64,000 bases of DNA, from contig DGSO01000001.1 of the NCBI GenBank assembly GCA_002393945.1, forward strand, positions 568-64,567. The letters run 5' to 3'. The notes below the pieces were generated by a model. The model worked only from the letters and a program-made list of their open reading frames with translations. It searched no databases and was not told the origin of the DNA. Every line of letters begins with the position of its first letter. The stretch's first letter is position 1. The translations under genes were made by a program, and so were the position numbers. This DNA comes from Bacteroidales bacterium UBA4360 (GTDB lineage: Bacteria; Bacteroidota; Bacteroidia; Bacteroidales; UBA932). Positions 51,023 through 58,509 of this stretch are shown in pieces.

Positions 51023-51900
51023 ATCCAATCCGCCTCCCCTGCGTCGTCAAAGTCTTCATCCTTAATCAGCAGGCCCATCTCTGCCTCAGTAACCTGGAAG
51101 GCGCCGAAATTGTCTATATGTACATAGACAAGGTCGTCGTTTGCCGTGCTGAAGGTAAACTGTGTCTTTTCGCTCAGACGCGTGCCGTTCCCGACAATGA
51201 GCAGATACCTCATATTGTCCTTGTCAGGACCAGTACCAAAAGGTACATTGATACGGTATGTAGTGAGCCCGGTATCGTAGAACTTGCCGCCAGAGACGGT
51301 AATGTCCAGAGTGATATTCTTGCTCAGGAATTCATTCGTCGTTTCTGCCCAGGCGTTGAATGAAATATAATCACAATAATCGGTATTCAGGACAGGATAC
51401 TCTTCAGTTGTATAGCTCTGACGTCCCGTGATGGTAATCATACCGGAGGGCTCATCGGAAAAATCTTCATAAAACTGCCGGGAGTAACCCTGCTTTACCG
51501 GGAGGAATTTCCCCAAATACTCTTCCGGGCTGGAGAAACTAAGCCGTACGGACCTTCTGTCCAGCGAATAGAGCGGAAGGACAGATTCGGCATCGTATGT
51601 TACCACAATGTGCCCTGACTCAACCTCCTTGACAGACTTGATCTTGAACCAGTCTGTCCCGGCTTCACCCTGGTCCACAAAGTGCTTCCACTGCACCGGC
51701 ACATTGGCCAAGACGTGGATCTTTCCATCCTGAACCCCTTCAAACGGGATCTGGATTGCGTCCACCGCTTTGTCCGGAGAGGTTTCGTACACTGTGATGT
51801 ACTCGCTCCGGACCGGGCGCTGAGGACCGTCTTTCCTGCCACACGAGCAGACGGCGACGGCCAAAGCGGCAGATAAACCAAGAAAAAATGCTTTGTTCAT
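51019..51900 (-). CDS. Lipoprotein of unknown function directly upstream of SusC
   Basis: This encodes 293 residues with a lipobox (AVAVCSC). It is beta-rich, with a first half (VDAIQIPFEGVQDGKIHVLA, VPVQWKHFVD) like a BACON or DUF-type sandwich and a second half (MITITGRQSYTTEEYPVLNT, ITLDITVSGGKFYDTGLTTY) that may be another. No family is recognised with confidence. It is translationally coupled to susC and lies 8 bp after an EEP gene, so a surface or periplasmic accessory to the transporter is plausible. Confidence 0.6.
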   Translation of the reverse strand: MNKAFFLGLSAALAVAVCSCGRKDGPQRPVRSEYITVYETSPDKAVDAIQIPFEGVQDGKIHVLANVPVQWKHFVDQGEAGTDWFKIKSVKEVESGHIVVTYDAESVLPLYSLDRRSVRLSFSSPEEYLGKFLPVKQGYSRQFYEDFSDEPSGMITITGRQSYTTEEYPVLNTDYCDYISFNAWAETTNEFLSKNITLDITVSGGKFYDTGLTTYRINVPFGTGPDKDNMRYLLIVGNGTRLSEKTQFTFSTANDDLVYVHIDNFGAFQVTEAEMGLLIKDEDFDDAGEADWI

Positions 51901-51908
51901 ATATCAGG

Positions 51909-52970
51909 TTATTTCATTTTTGACAGTTTGAAATCCGCTACGATGGGATAGTGGTCAGACGGGATGTAGAAACTGGTAGCTCCTGTAGGATCTTTAACCC
52001 GCCTTGTATAACTGTCCGGCTCTGCATACACATCCTCGCATGCCTTGAGCATTGGTTTGGATACATAAATATAGTCAATCCTCAGATCGCCACAGGACGG
52101 GAAGAAATCGTCAGGATAGCACTCTTTCACCAAATCATAGAAAGGGGAATGGAAAATCATATAGTCCTGCGCGGTAAAACCGGGAGAAGCATTATTCCAT
52201 TTATATTTGCCGTTGTCCTTACGGCTATATGAGTTATAGTCCCCCGGCATAATCCACAACTCCTTATCAGGGTTCTTGCTCTTGCGCACAGTGCCGTCAA
52301 GGATACAGGTAAGTTCCCTCACGCGGTACTGTTCGCCTTCATATCGGTCTGCACTGGCCTGCCTCTGCTCCGGAGGTACGCCACGACCATATTTACCGTT
52401 CTTGAGATGCACGGTGACTATGTTCAGGGGCCTTTCCACGCCAGGAACTTTAATCTGGTACCAGCCGCTGTAGTTTACCACCACGGAGTCCGGTTGGCTG
52501 CCTTTTACAATGGCGACACTGTCAATGGGGTAACGAGAAGTTACAAGGCAGGGATAGTTGGTAAGGCCGTAAGGCGTCGAAGTGGAGGGACGCCGTGGAT
52601 TCACCCTGACATACTCATGTCCCCAGCGGGCACAAAGCTCATCCCAGTGTTCCGGAAGGTAGCGATCCTCGTTGGGCATGTGTTCGTTTGTCCCGTCATA
52701 ATAAATCTGAGCGCCCTCACAGAAAACGCAGATATCCGGGTCATAAGATTTTATCCAATCAACAAACTGGTTGTAGTGGTCCGGCTGGCCGGCCCACATG
52801 CCGTTCTGGATGTTCCAATAAAGTACCCTTAGAGTCTTCTTGCTGTTGTGCTGCGGCTTATCATGACCTGACGCTGGAGACGCGCCCTTCGTGGCGGCGC
52901 AACAAACAACAGGAACAGAAAATACAAGGGCTAAAACAAATTGTTTTAAAAGCTTAATCAAAAATCGCAT
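51909..52970 (-). CDS. Secreted EEP-family phosphodiesterase/phosphatase, first gene of the SusC/SusD operon
   Basis: This encodes 353 residues with a hydrophobic signal sequence (LALVFSVPVVCC; the cysteines allow lipid attachment). The EEP set is complete: YWNIQNGMW, CVFCEGAQ, VTVHLKN, MPGDYNSYS, LRIDYIYVS and PSDHYPIVADF. It differs from the other EEP proteins of the locus by lacking any fimbrillin or linker part. Being the first gene after the promoter and ahead of susC, its enzyme may act early on the polymer. Phosphodiester or phosphomonoester hydrolysis is expected; the substrate is unknown. Confidence 0.88.
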   Translation of the reverse strand: MRFLIKLLKQFVLALVFSVPVVCCAATKGASPASGHDKPQHNSKKTLRVLYWNIQNGMWAGQPDHYNQFVDWIKSYDPDICVFCEGAQIYYDGTNEHMPNEDRYLPEHWDELCARWGHEYVRVNPRRPSTSTPYGLTNYPCLVTSRYPIDSVAIVKGSQPDSVVVNYSGWYQIKVPGVERPLNIVTVHLKNGKYGRGVPPEQRQASADRYEGEQYRVRELTCILDGTVRKSKNPDKELWIMPGDYNSYSRKDNGKYKWNNASPGFTAQDYMIFHSPFYDLVKECYPDDFFPSCGDLRIDYIYVSKPMLKACEDVYAEPDSYTRRVKDPTGATSFYIPSDHYPIVADFKLSKMK

Positions 52971-52989
52971 AATTGGCTATCGTTTGAGA

Positions 52990-52997
52990 CAAAACTA
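52990..52997 (-). promoter_or_regulatory. -7 box of the main operon promoter
   Basis: The minus strand reads TAGTTTTG (TAnnTTTG), 19 nt before the ATG of the first EEP gene. A TTTT stretch 19 nt further up could be the -33 element. It lies immediately after the terminator of the regulator gene. Confidence 0.6.
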
Positions 52998-52999
52998 TT

Positions 53000-53027
53000 A
53001 AAAAAAACCGGCGCTGAAAAGCACCGG
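53000..53027 (-). terminator. Terminator between the regulator gene and the main operon
   Basis: The minus strand reads CCGGTGC, loop TTTTCA, GCGCCGG, then eight T. It separates the metallophosphoesterase-regulator unit from the SusC/SusD operon. The rest of the 169-bp gap (53028-53139) is AT-rich and holds nothing else I recognise. Confidence 0.85.
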
Positions 53028-53139
53028 AAAAAATCGGGAAATAAAGCAGTATTTCGGGAAAGCGTTATTCGCTGATAATCAATCTATTAAATATTTTTAA
53101 TAATTTATTTTGGGAAAAGAAAAACATTTCCTTTTATGT

Positions 53140-54720
53140 CTAAAGTTCTGATATAACCTTCTCGAACTCCTCTTCGGTGACAGCAAGCCTGGACTTGAGA
53201 CCGGACCTGTGGTTGTACACAGTCTTTACGGAGCACTGCAACATTTCAGCAATTCTTGTACTGTCTTCAATACCTAATTTAATGAGCGCAAGGATACGGA
53301 GTTCCGTGGATAGTATCTCCGTTTTCTTTGGAACAATGCGGGCTTCAGGCTTGAGACAGCCGTTAACGGTCTGCAGAAAATCCGGAAAAATATCGACAAA
53401 GGCCGTATCAAAGTTGTGGAACAGTTCTTTCCTCTCCACAGATGCAATGTCCCCAAGCGGGCTTGTGAGTTCCAGAGCCTGCTCTATCTGGCCTTTCTTG
53501 AGGCGGGTATGGACTCTCATGCGGAAAACGTCAAGGCGCTTGATGTATGAAGAATAAAGCTGGAAAACAACGCCTATATAGTTCTTGGTTATATTGTACG
53601 ACTGCTCCAGGTTGTCTTTGAGCCTGGTAATCTTTATTCGCGACCTGTTTATGCTCACAAGTGCAAAAACAAGCGCAAACAGCAGAAGGGAGATCAGAAC
53701 AAGAGTACTCTGAAGCTCACGGTTCCTCTTACGGATAAGCTGAGCGTTGCGGTCGTTGATTTTAATTGTCAGACCAGCCCCGTCTATAAGCCTCCTTCTT
53801 GACCCAAGCCTCTGAAGCGATGAGAAATAGTAATCGGATACCTTCTTGGCGGCATTGACTTCATTGATGCCAATAAGCAACGCTTCCACCCTCAGGAGTG
53901 ACGCTATGTCCTGCTTGCTGTTCGACACCTCAATGATGGCGGACTCCAGAAGGTCGTCCACGGCCTCTCCCGTCAGGTTGCGCTCATAATAGTACGCTAT
54001 CATAAAACGGTCATAGAGGCAGGTGGCATAAGCAGCGGAATTCCGGTCTTTGATAGAGGAGAGGCGGATATCGTTATACCGTCTTGCTTCAGCGAAATTC
54101 CCCAACCTGGCAGCTTTCCTTTCAATATTGTGAAGATACAGTATGCTCATGGTATCCGCAACGGACAGCAGAGAATCCCTGTAGACGTTATAACTCTCAC
54201 GGTATTTCTTTTCAAAAGAGTCAGGCTCGTTGAAATCAGAGTACAGATTATGGTAGAGCACTGCCCAGGCATTATAGTAATCCGCAAGGAGCTTGCCGCT
54301 TACCGCCTTTCTGGGCACAGAAGAAATGATTTCGCGAGCCTCGGAATAGAACCCCGCCTCTTCCATCAGCATTGCCAGCATGATGTCGGCCCTCATTTTC
54401 AATGAGTCCAGACCGGCCTCTCCGGCAATACGCGAAGCCCTCTGCAAATATATCAAAGAGGAATCCACCACATAGTCGGAGTACTCTTTGGCTATATTGC
54501 AATTCAGAAGGACCCTATCCCTGTCTGTCTTTCCCGGCAGTCCGGCCTTCAAGGAATTTATTACCCTTTCTTTCCGGGCGGCGTACACATCTGTACTGTC
54601 CAGTTTGCTCAGTAGTTCCTTCACAAGCCCCCTGGTCCTGTCTGTATGCGGCATCTTGTATTCCCTGTGACCACAGGAAACAAGAAACGCGAGAAGAAGT
54701 ATCAGATAGTGTATTCTCAT
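53140..54720 (-). CDS. Membrane-spanning TPR/LuxR-type regulator (DUF6377-like)
   Basis: This encodes 526 residues with a lipobox-like signal (LLAFLVSCG). Residues about 30-330 are helical, TPR-like and predicted periplasmic. A single membrane helix (LVLISLLLFALVFALVSI, about 340-358) leads to a coiled coil, and the cytoplasmic end is a LuxR-type helix-turn-helix (LIKLGIEDSTRIAEML, then SVKTVYNHRSGLKSRL). This layout is that of the DUF6377 regulators found beside Bacteroidales SusC/SusD loci, which sense in the periplasm and bind DNA directly. It probably controls the 45-kb operon downstream. Its ATG is shared with the stop of the metallophosphoesterase gene (1-bp overlap) and a terminator follows. 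Confidence 0.82.
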   Translation of the reverse strand: MRIHYLILLLAFLVSCGHREYKMPHTDRTRGLVKELLSKLDSTDVYAARKERVINSLKAGLPGKTDRDRVLLNCNIAKEYSDYVVDSSLIYLQRASRIAGEAGLDSLKMRADIMLAMLMEEAGFYSEAREIISSVPRKAVSGKLLADYYNAWAVLYHNLYSDFNEPDSFEKKYRESYNVYRDSLLSVADTMSILYLHNIERKAARLGNFAEARRYNDIRLSSIKDRNSAAYATCLYDRFMIAYYYERNLTGEAVDDLLESAIIEVSNSKQDIASLLRVEALLIGINEVNAAKKVSDYYFSSLQRLGSRRRLIDGAGLTIKINDRNAQLIRKRNRELQSTLVLISLLLFALVFALVSINRSRIKITRLKDNLEQSYNITKNYIGVVFQLYSSYIKRLDVFRMRVHTRLKKGQIEQALELTSPLGDIASVERKELFHNFDTAFVDIFPDFLQTVNGCLKPEARIVPKKTEILSTELRILALIKLGIEDSTRIAEMLQCSVKTVYNHRSGLKSRLAVTEEEFEKVISEL

Positions 54721-55781
54721 TATCGTATAATGAAGCGTTCTGTACGGCGGCGGGAGTCGCCTGCATAGAAGTCAATATAGACCCTGGAGCCCTTGACAAT
54801 GAGTTTGTAAGAGCCTACAGCATCGGACCACAGGTAGCGCTTTATGCCGGGACGATATTCGTCGAAGATGGGGGCGTAGTGAGGATAGCCGTCGGCCCCG
54901 GAATGCTTTACGGTGTAGTTTGCCAGGGAATCGGCCTCCCAGACGCTGCTCATGGTCATCTGGGTGATGCGGCCGCCGTCACCTTCCCAGTCAAGCAGTT
55001 CCGTATCATGCGTGTGGCCGCAAAGGACTATGGCATTGAGGGATGCCAGAAGAGCCCTCATCTCGCGGCGCTCCTGCGCACGGGAATCGTCCCGCTTGCC
55101 AAGGAAGAACCAGTGGTAGATGTCGGGGTCGTCAAACGGGAATACAGGGGTGTGGATGAGCACGAATACGTGCCTTGAACCGCGCGCCTCCTCCAGCAGG
55201 GACTTGATTCCTTCCAGATTGGTAGAAGCGTAATTGATGGCCACAAACGCGTCTGGGCCCTGACGGAAAAGGTAACTGGTGTGCGTTATCTTTTGGCCAA
55301 GTTCCTGTGACACACGGGGCATCATATATGCCTTGTATGCCCTTCTGCAGTGGGCATCGTCAACGCCTCTGCGGTCATGGTTGCCGTTGATTGAAACAAA
55401 AGGCAGACCGGGGGCTACACGCGCCTTGAGAAAGTTGACAGCATCGTCGAGGAAACGCACGTGGGTGGTGGAATCGGCCGTATCCCCCTGGATGAGGTCT
55501 CCAACCTGAAGCACATAGCGGGTGTCCTTGCCAACCAGGCCGGCCGCACGGTCCACAAGCCGCAGGCACCGGTCCGCCCACATTTCCCCGTTTCGGACAA
55601 ATTCCTTGCGGTGAGCCGCCTCCCTGAAGGGTTTGGGATCACTGTAACCGGCATGATAGAACTCCGGATCTGCCGCATCGTAGTGCGTGTCTCCAAGGAT
55701 AACAACGGAATACTTCTCCCGGCTGCTGCACCCGGAAAAAAGTAGTCCTGCAAGCAGTGACAAGAATAAAAGCCGTCTCAT
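54720..55781 (-). CDS. Metallophosphoesterase lipoprotein
   Basis: This encodes 353 residues with a lipobox (LLFSGC). The five calcineurin-fold motifs are intact: ILGDTHYD, QVGDLIQGD, NGNHDRRG, LIHTPVF and CGHTHDTE. The C-terminal 60 residues are beta-rich (YKLIVKGSRVYIDFYAGDSR). It is shorter than the two giant phosphoesterases and not of the MetallophosN/C type. It is co-transcribed with the regulator, so its activity may feed or tune the sensor. Substrate unknown. Confidence 0.9.
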   Translation of the reverse strand: MRRLLFLSLLAGLLFSGCSSREKYSVVILGDTHYDAADPEFYHAGYSDPKPFREAAHRKEFVRNGEMWADRCLRLVDRAAGLVGKDTRYVLQVGDLIQGDTADSTTHVRFLDDAVNFLKARVAPGLPFVSINGNHDRRGVDDAHCRRAYKAYMMPRVSQELGQKITHTSYLFRQGPDAFVAINYASTNLEGIKSLLEEARGSRHVFVLIHTPVFPFDDPDIYHWFFLGKRDDSRAQERREMRALLASLNAIVLCGHTHDTELLDWEGDGGRITQMTMSSVWEADSLANYTVKHSGADGYPHYAPIFDEYRPGIKRYLWSDAVGSYKLIVKGSRVYIDFYAGDSRRRTERFIIR

Positions 55782-55833
55782 TCAAACTCAAATCTGGTGA
55801 ATTCTAATTAGAAGTGCAACACACATTAAAAGT

Positions 55834-55841
55834 CAAAAATA
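55834..55841 (-). promoter_or_regulatory. -7 box upstream of the metallophosphoesterase-regulator unit
   Basis: The minus strand reads TATTTTTG (TAnnTTTG), 52 nt before the ATG, with TTGG 19 nt further upstream as a possible -33 element. Confidence 0.45.
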
Positions 55842-55916
55842 AATTATTGTTTGCAATATTCCAAGCCCTATTACTACAATTATTACAATTTTCTTTTCCT
55901 TTTGAGAAAGATTTTG

Positions 55917-55924
55917 TAGATTTG
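55917..55924 (+). promoter_or_regulatory. -7 box of the tRNA-Gly/glutamine synthetase promoter
   Basis: The plus strand reads TAGATTTG, an exact TAnnTTTG, 10 nt before the tRNA 5' end. A TTTT run 19 nt upstream may be the -33 part. Confidence 0.6.
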
Positions 55925-55934
55925 CAGTGGCATT

Positions 55935-56010
55935 GCGAGATTAGCTCAGTTGGTAGAGCGTTGGCTTCCCAAGCCGAAGGTCGCGAGTTCGAGACTCGTA
56001 TCTCGCTCCA
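55935..56010 (+). tRNA. tRNA-Gly (CCC)
   Basis: The acceptor stem GCGAGAT pairs with ATCTCGC. D-arm TTAGCTCAGTTGGTAGAGC, anticodon loop TTCCCAA (CCC), T-arm GCGAGTTCGAGACTCGT, with CCA encoded (56008-56010). The glutamine synthetase ATG follows after only 8 nt. Confidence 0.95.
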
Positions 56011-56018
56011 CTAAAACT

Positions 56019-57530
56019 ATGGACAAGACTATTGCACTCAGCCCCAACAAAGTTGTGGCTTTTCTCGGCAAACGCCCCGAGACTTTCACCCGCGAAGACA
56101 TCCTTCGCTTCATCGTAGAAAACGGCATCCGCATGGTGGACTTCATGTACCCCGCAGAAGACGGACGCATCAAAACCCTGAATTTTACGGTAAACAGCTT
56201 GGACTACATTGAAACCGTACTCACCGAAGGCGAGCGCGTAGACGGATCCAGCCTGTTCCCTTCATTCATAGAGGCCGGTAATTCCGACCTGTACGTCATC
56301 CCCCGTTACAGGACGGCATTCGTAGACCCCTTCCAGGAAGTTCCCACCCTCTGCCTGCTGTGCAGCTATTACGACAAGAGCGGTAACGCATTCGACTGCT
56401 CGCCCCACGCAACCCTCATGAGGGCCGAGGCCGCATTCGAAGCATCTACCGGCATGCAGTTCGAGGCCATGGGGGAACTGGAATACTATGTCATCCGCGA
56501 CGAAGACCCCCTGTTCCCGGCAACCGACCAGAAAGGTTACCACGAATCGGAGCCTTTTGCAAAACTGAACGACTTCCGCCGCCAGTGCATGCTCTATGTA
56601 GCGGCAACCGGCGGACAGATAAAATACGGCCACAGCGAGGTCGGAAACTTCACCCTTGACGGAAAAATCTGGGAGCAGAACGAAATCGAGTTCCTCCCCT
56701 GCCCCGTAGAAACGGCCGCAGACCAGCTTGTACTGGCAAAATGGGTTATCCGCAACCTGGCATACAAGAACGGCATCGACGTGAGCTTCGCGCCCAAGAT
56801 TACCACCGGAAAGGCAGGCAGCGGCATGCACATCCACATGCGCCTGATGAAGGACGGCAAGAACGCCACCCTTGGAAAGGATGGCAAACTCTCCGAGGAA
56901 GCCCTGCGCGCAATCGCCGGCCTCATGGAGATGGCTCCGTCCATCACTGCATTCGGCAACAAGAATCCTACTTCATACTTCCGCCTGGTTCCTCATCAGG
57001 AGGCTCCCACCAACGTATGCTGGGGAGACTGCAACCGCAGCGCCCTGGTGCGCGTTCCCCTGGGCTGGAGCGCCGGCGTAGACATGTGCGCCAAGACAAA
57101 TCCTGCCGAACCTGCCTCCACGCGTGACACCACCGCAAAGCAGACCTTCGAGATGCGCTCACCGGACTGCTCTGCAGATACATACCAGCTCATGGCAGGC
57201 CTCTGCGTCGCATGCCGTATCGGCCTTGAAATGCCTAAGGAAAAGGCCCTCGAGATTGCCCGTGAGAAGTACGTGGACATGGACATCCACCGTGCCGAAA
57301 GCGCCGCAAAGCTCGCCACGCTCAAGCAGCTTCCCACCTGCTGCGCAGAATCTGCCGATGCCCTTGAGGAGGTCCGCAGCATATTCGAGGCCTACGACGT
57401 TTTCCGTCCCAAGATGATCGACGGGATCGTCCGCTCCCTCAGAAGTTTTGACGACGCCAACCTCCACGAGGCCGCCCGCAAGGACAAAGACCTCATGAAG
57501 AAGCTCGTAGACCGCTTCTATGACTGCTAA
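56019..57530 (+). CDS. glnA: Glutamine synthetase
   Basis: This encodes 503 residues from ATG 56019. An open frame continues upstream into the tRNA gene and is not a real extension. The beta-grasp (FMYPAEDGRIKTLNFTVN, DGSSLFPSF) and catalytic domain motifs are present: EAMGELEYYVI, WEQNEIEFLP, KITTGKAGSGMHIHMRLM, GNKNPTSYFRLVP, and the C-terminal NLHEAARKDKDLMK. No NLYxLPPEE adenylylation motif is seen, so it is probably not controlled that way. It makes glutamine from glutamate, ammonia and ATP. It is a Bacteroidota-type enzyme of about 500 residues. The 8-nt gap to the tRNA leaves no room for a Shine-Dalgarno site, so translation would begin on a nearly leaderless mRNA after tRNA processing. 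Confidence 0.95.
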   Translation: MDKTIALSPNKVVAFLGKRPETFTREDILRFIVENGIRMVDFMYPAEDGRIKTLNFTVNSLDYIETVLTEGERVDGSSLFPSFIEAGNSDLYVIPRYRTAFVDPFQEVPTLCLLCSYYDKSGNAFDCSPHATLMRAEAAFEASTGMQFEAMGELEYYVIRDEDPLFPATDQKGYHESEPFAKLNDFRRQCMLYVAATGGQIKYGHSEVGNFTLDGKIWEQNEIEFLPCPVETAADQLVLAKWVIRNLAYKNGIDVSFAPKITTGKAGSGMHIHMRLMKDGKNATLGKDGKLSEEALRAIAGLMEMAPSITAFGNKNPTSYFRLVPHQEAPTNVCWGDCNRSALVRVPLGWSAGVDMCAKTNPAEPASTRDTTAKQTFEMRSPDCSADTYQLMAGLCVACRIGLEMPKEKALEIAREKYVDMDIHRAESAAKLATLKQLPTCCAESADALEEVRSIFEAYDVFRPKMIDGIVRSLRSFDDANLHEAARKDKDLMKKLVDRFYDC

Positions 57531-57546
57531 TTATTATTACACAGAT

Positions 57547-58509
57547 ATGAAAAAAATATTTCACGCAGCGGCAATCGCAATCATGGCTGTAGCCGCATCA
57601 TCCTGTCTGGGCGGCAAGTACATGGCAAATTACGCCCTGAACTTCGAGCCTCACGGCGTTGCCGACATCGAGCGCACCCGCCACAAGGCAGACTCCCTCA
57701 TGCCCGGCAGTACCGCATGGTATGACAGCCTCAAGACTCTCGGAGTCCTGAAGGATACCTTCATGGTGGGCTACAACGGTGTCAAAATCCATTCCTGCTA
57801 TGTTCCCGCCAAGGAGCCGGCAAAGGCTCAGGGAACTGCAGTAGTCGTTCACGGCTACGGAGACAACCATTACGTATTCCTCTATCTCGTGCGCATGTAC
57901 AGGGACCGCATGAACTACAACGTGGTATTCCCCGACCTCCAGTATCACGGCTATTCAGACGGTGACCACTGCCAGATGGGCTGGTTCGACCGCTTCGACG
58001 TTGAGAAATGGGCCGAGATGGGCCACAACGTGTTCAAGAATGACTTCATGGTCCTCCACGGCGTATCCATGGGCGGTGCCACCGTCATGATGGCTTCCGG
58101 CGACGACCTTCCCCCCTACATCAGGGCCATCGTCGAGGACTGCGGCTATTCTTCTGTAGTTACCCAGTTCTACGGAAACCTCAAGGACACCTTCCCCTAC
58201 ATCCCGGGAGACATCCTTCAGAGCGCGAGCCTCGTTACCAAGCAGAAACACGGATGGTCCTTCTTCGAGGCCTCTTCCGTGAAGCAACTCAAGAAATCCA
58301 CCGTTCCAATGCTCTTCATCCACGGAGATGCCGACGACTTCGTCCCCATCAAGCACTTCCGCAAGAACTATGCAGCAAAAAAGAAAGGATACAAGGAGTA
58401 CTGGATTGCACCCGGTGCAGTACACGCCAACTCATACCAGAAGTATCCTCATCTCTATGAGGCACACGTGGCAACCTTCCTTGACAAGGTAAAGGCAGAA
58501 AACCTTTAG
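57547..58509 (+). CDS. Alpha/beta-hydrolase lipoprotein
   Basis: This encodes 320 residues from ATG 57547 (MKKIFHAAAIAIMAVAASSC, a lipobox); an ATG 27 bp upstream overlaps the glnA end and hides the signal. The hydrolase fold has VVVHGYGDN (oxyanion region), the nucleophile elbow HGVSMGGA, the acid in FIHGDADDFVP and a late histidine in APGAVHANS. It resembles the uncharacterised Bacteroidales hydrolases related to the YqkD/BEM46 group. It probably acts on esters or peptides in the periplasm; substrate unknown. It starts 16 bp after glnA, so it may be co-transcribed, and its stop overlaps that of the convergent helicase gene by 4 bp. Confidence 0.87.
   Translation: MKKIFHAAAIAIMAVAASSCLGGKYMANYALNFEPHGVADIERTRHKADSLMPGSTAWYDSLKTLGVLKDTFMVGYNGVKIHSCYVPAKEPAKAQGTAVVVHGYGDNHYVFLYLVRMYRDRMNYNVVFPDLQYHGYSDGDHCQMGWFDRFDVEKWAEMGHNVFKNDFMVLHGVSMGGATVMMASGDDLPPYIRAIVEDCGYSSVVTQFYGNLKDTFPYIPGDILQSASLVTKQKHGWSFFEASSVKQLKKSTVPMLFIHGDADDFVPIKHFRKNYAAKKKGYKEYWIAPGAVHANSYQKYPHLYEAHVATFLDKVKAENL

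Noticed and set aside
47957..51028. TTG at 51028 as the SusC start
   Set aside because: The ATG at 51022 overlaps the upstream stop as ATGA and gives a normal signal peptide; TTG is unnecessary.
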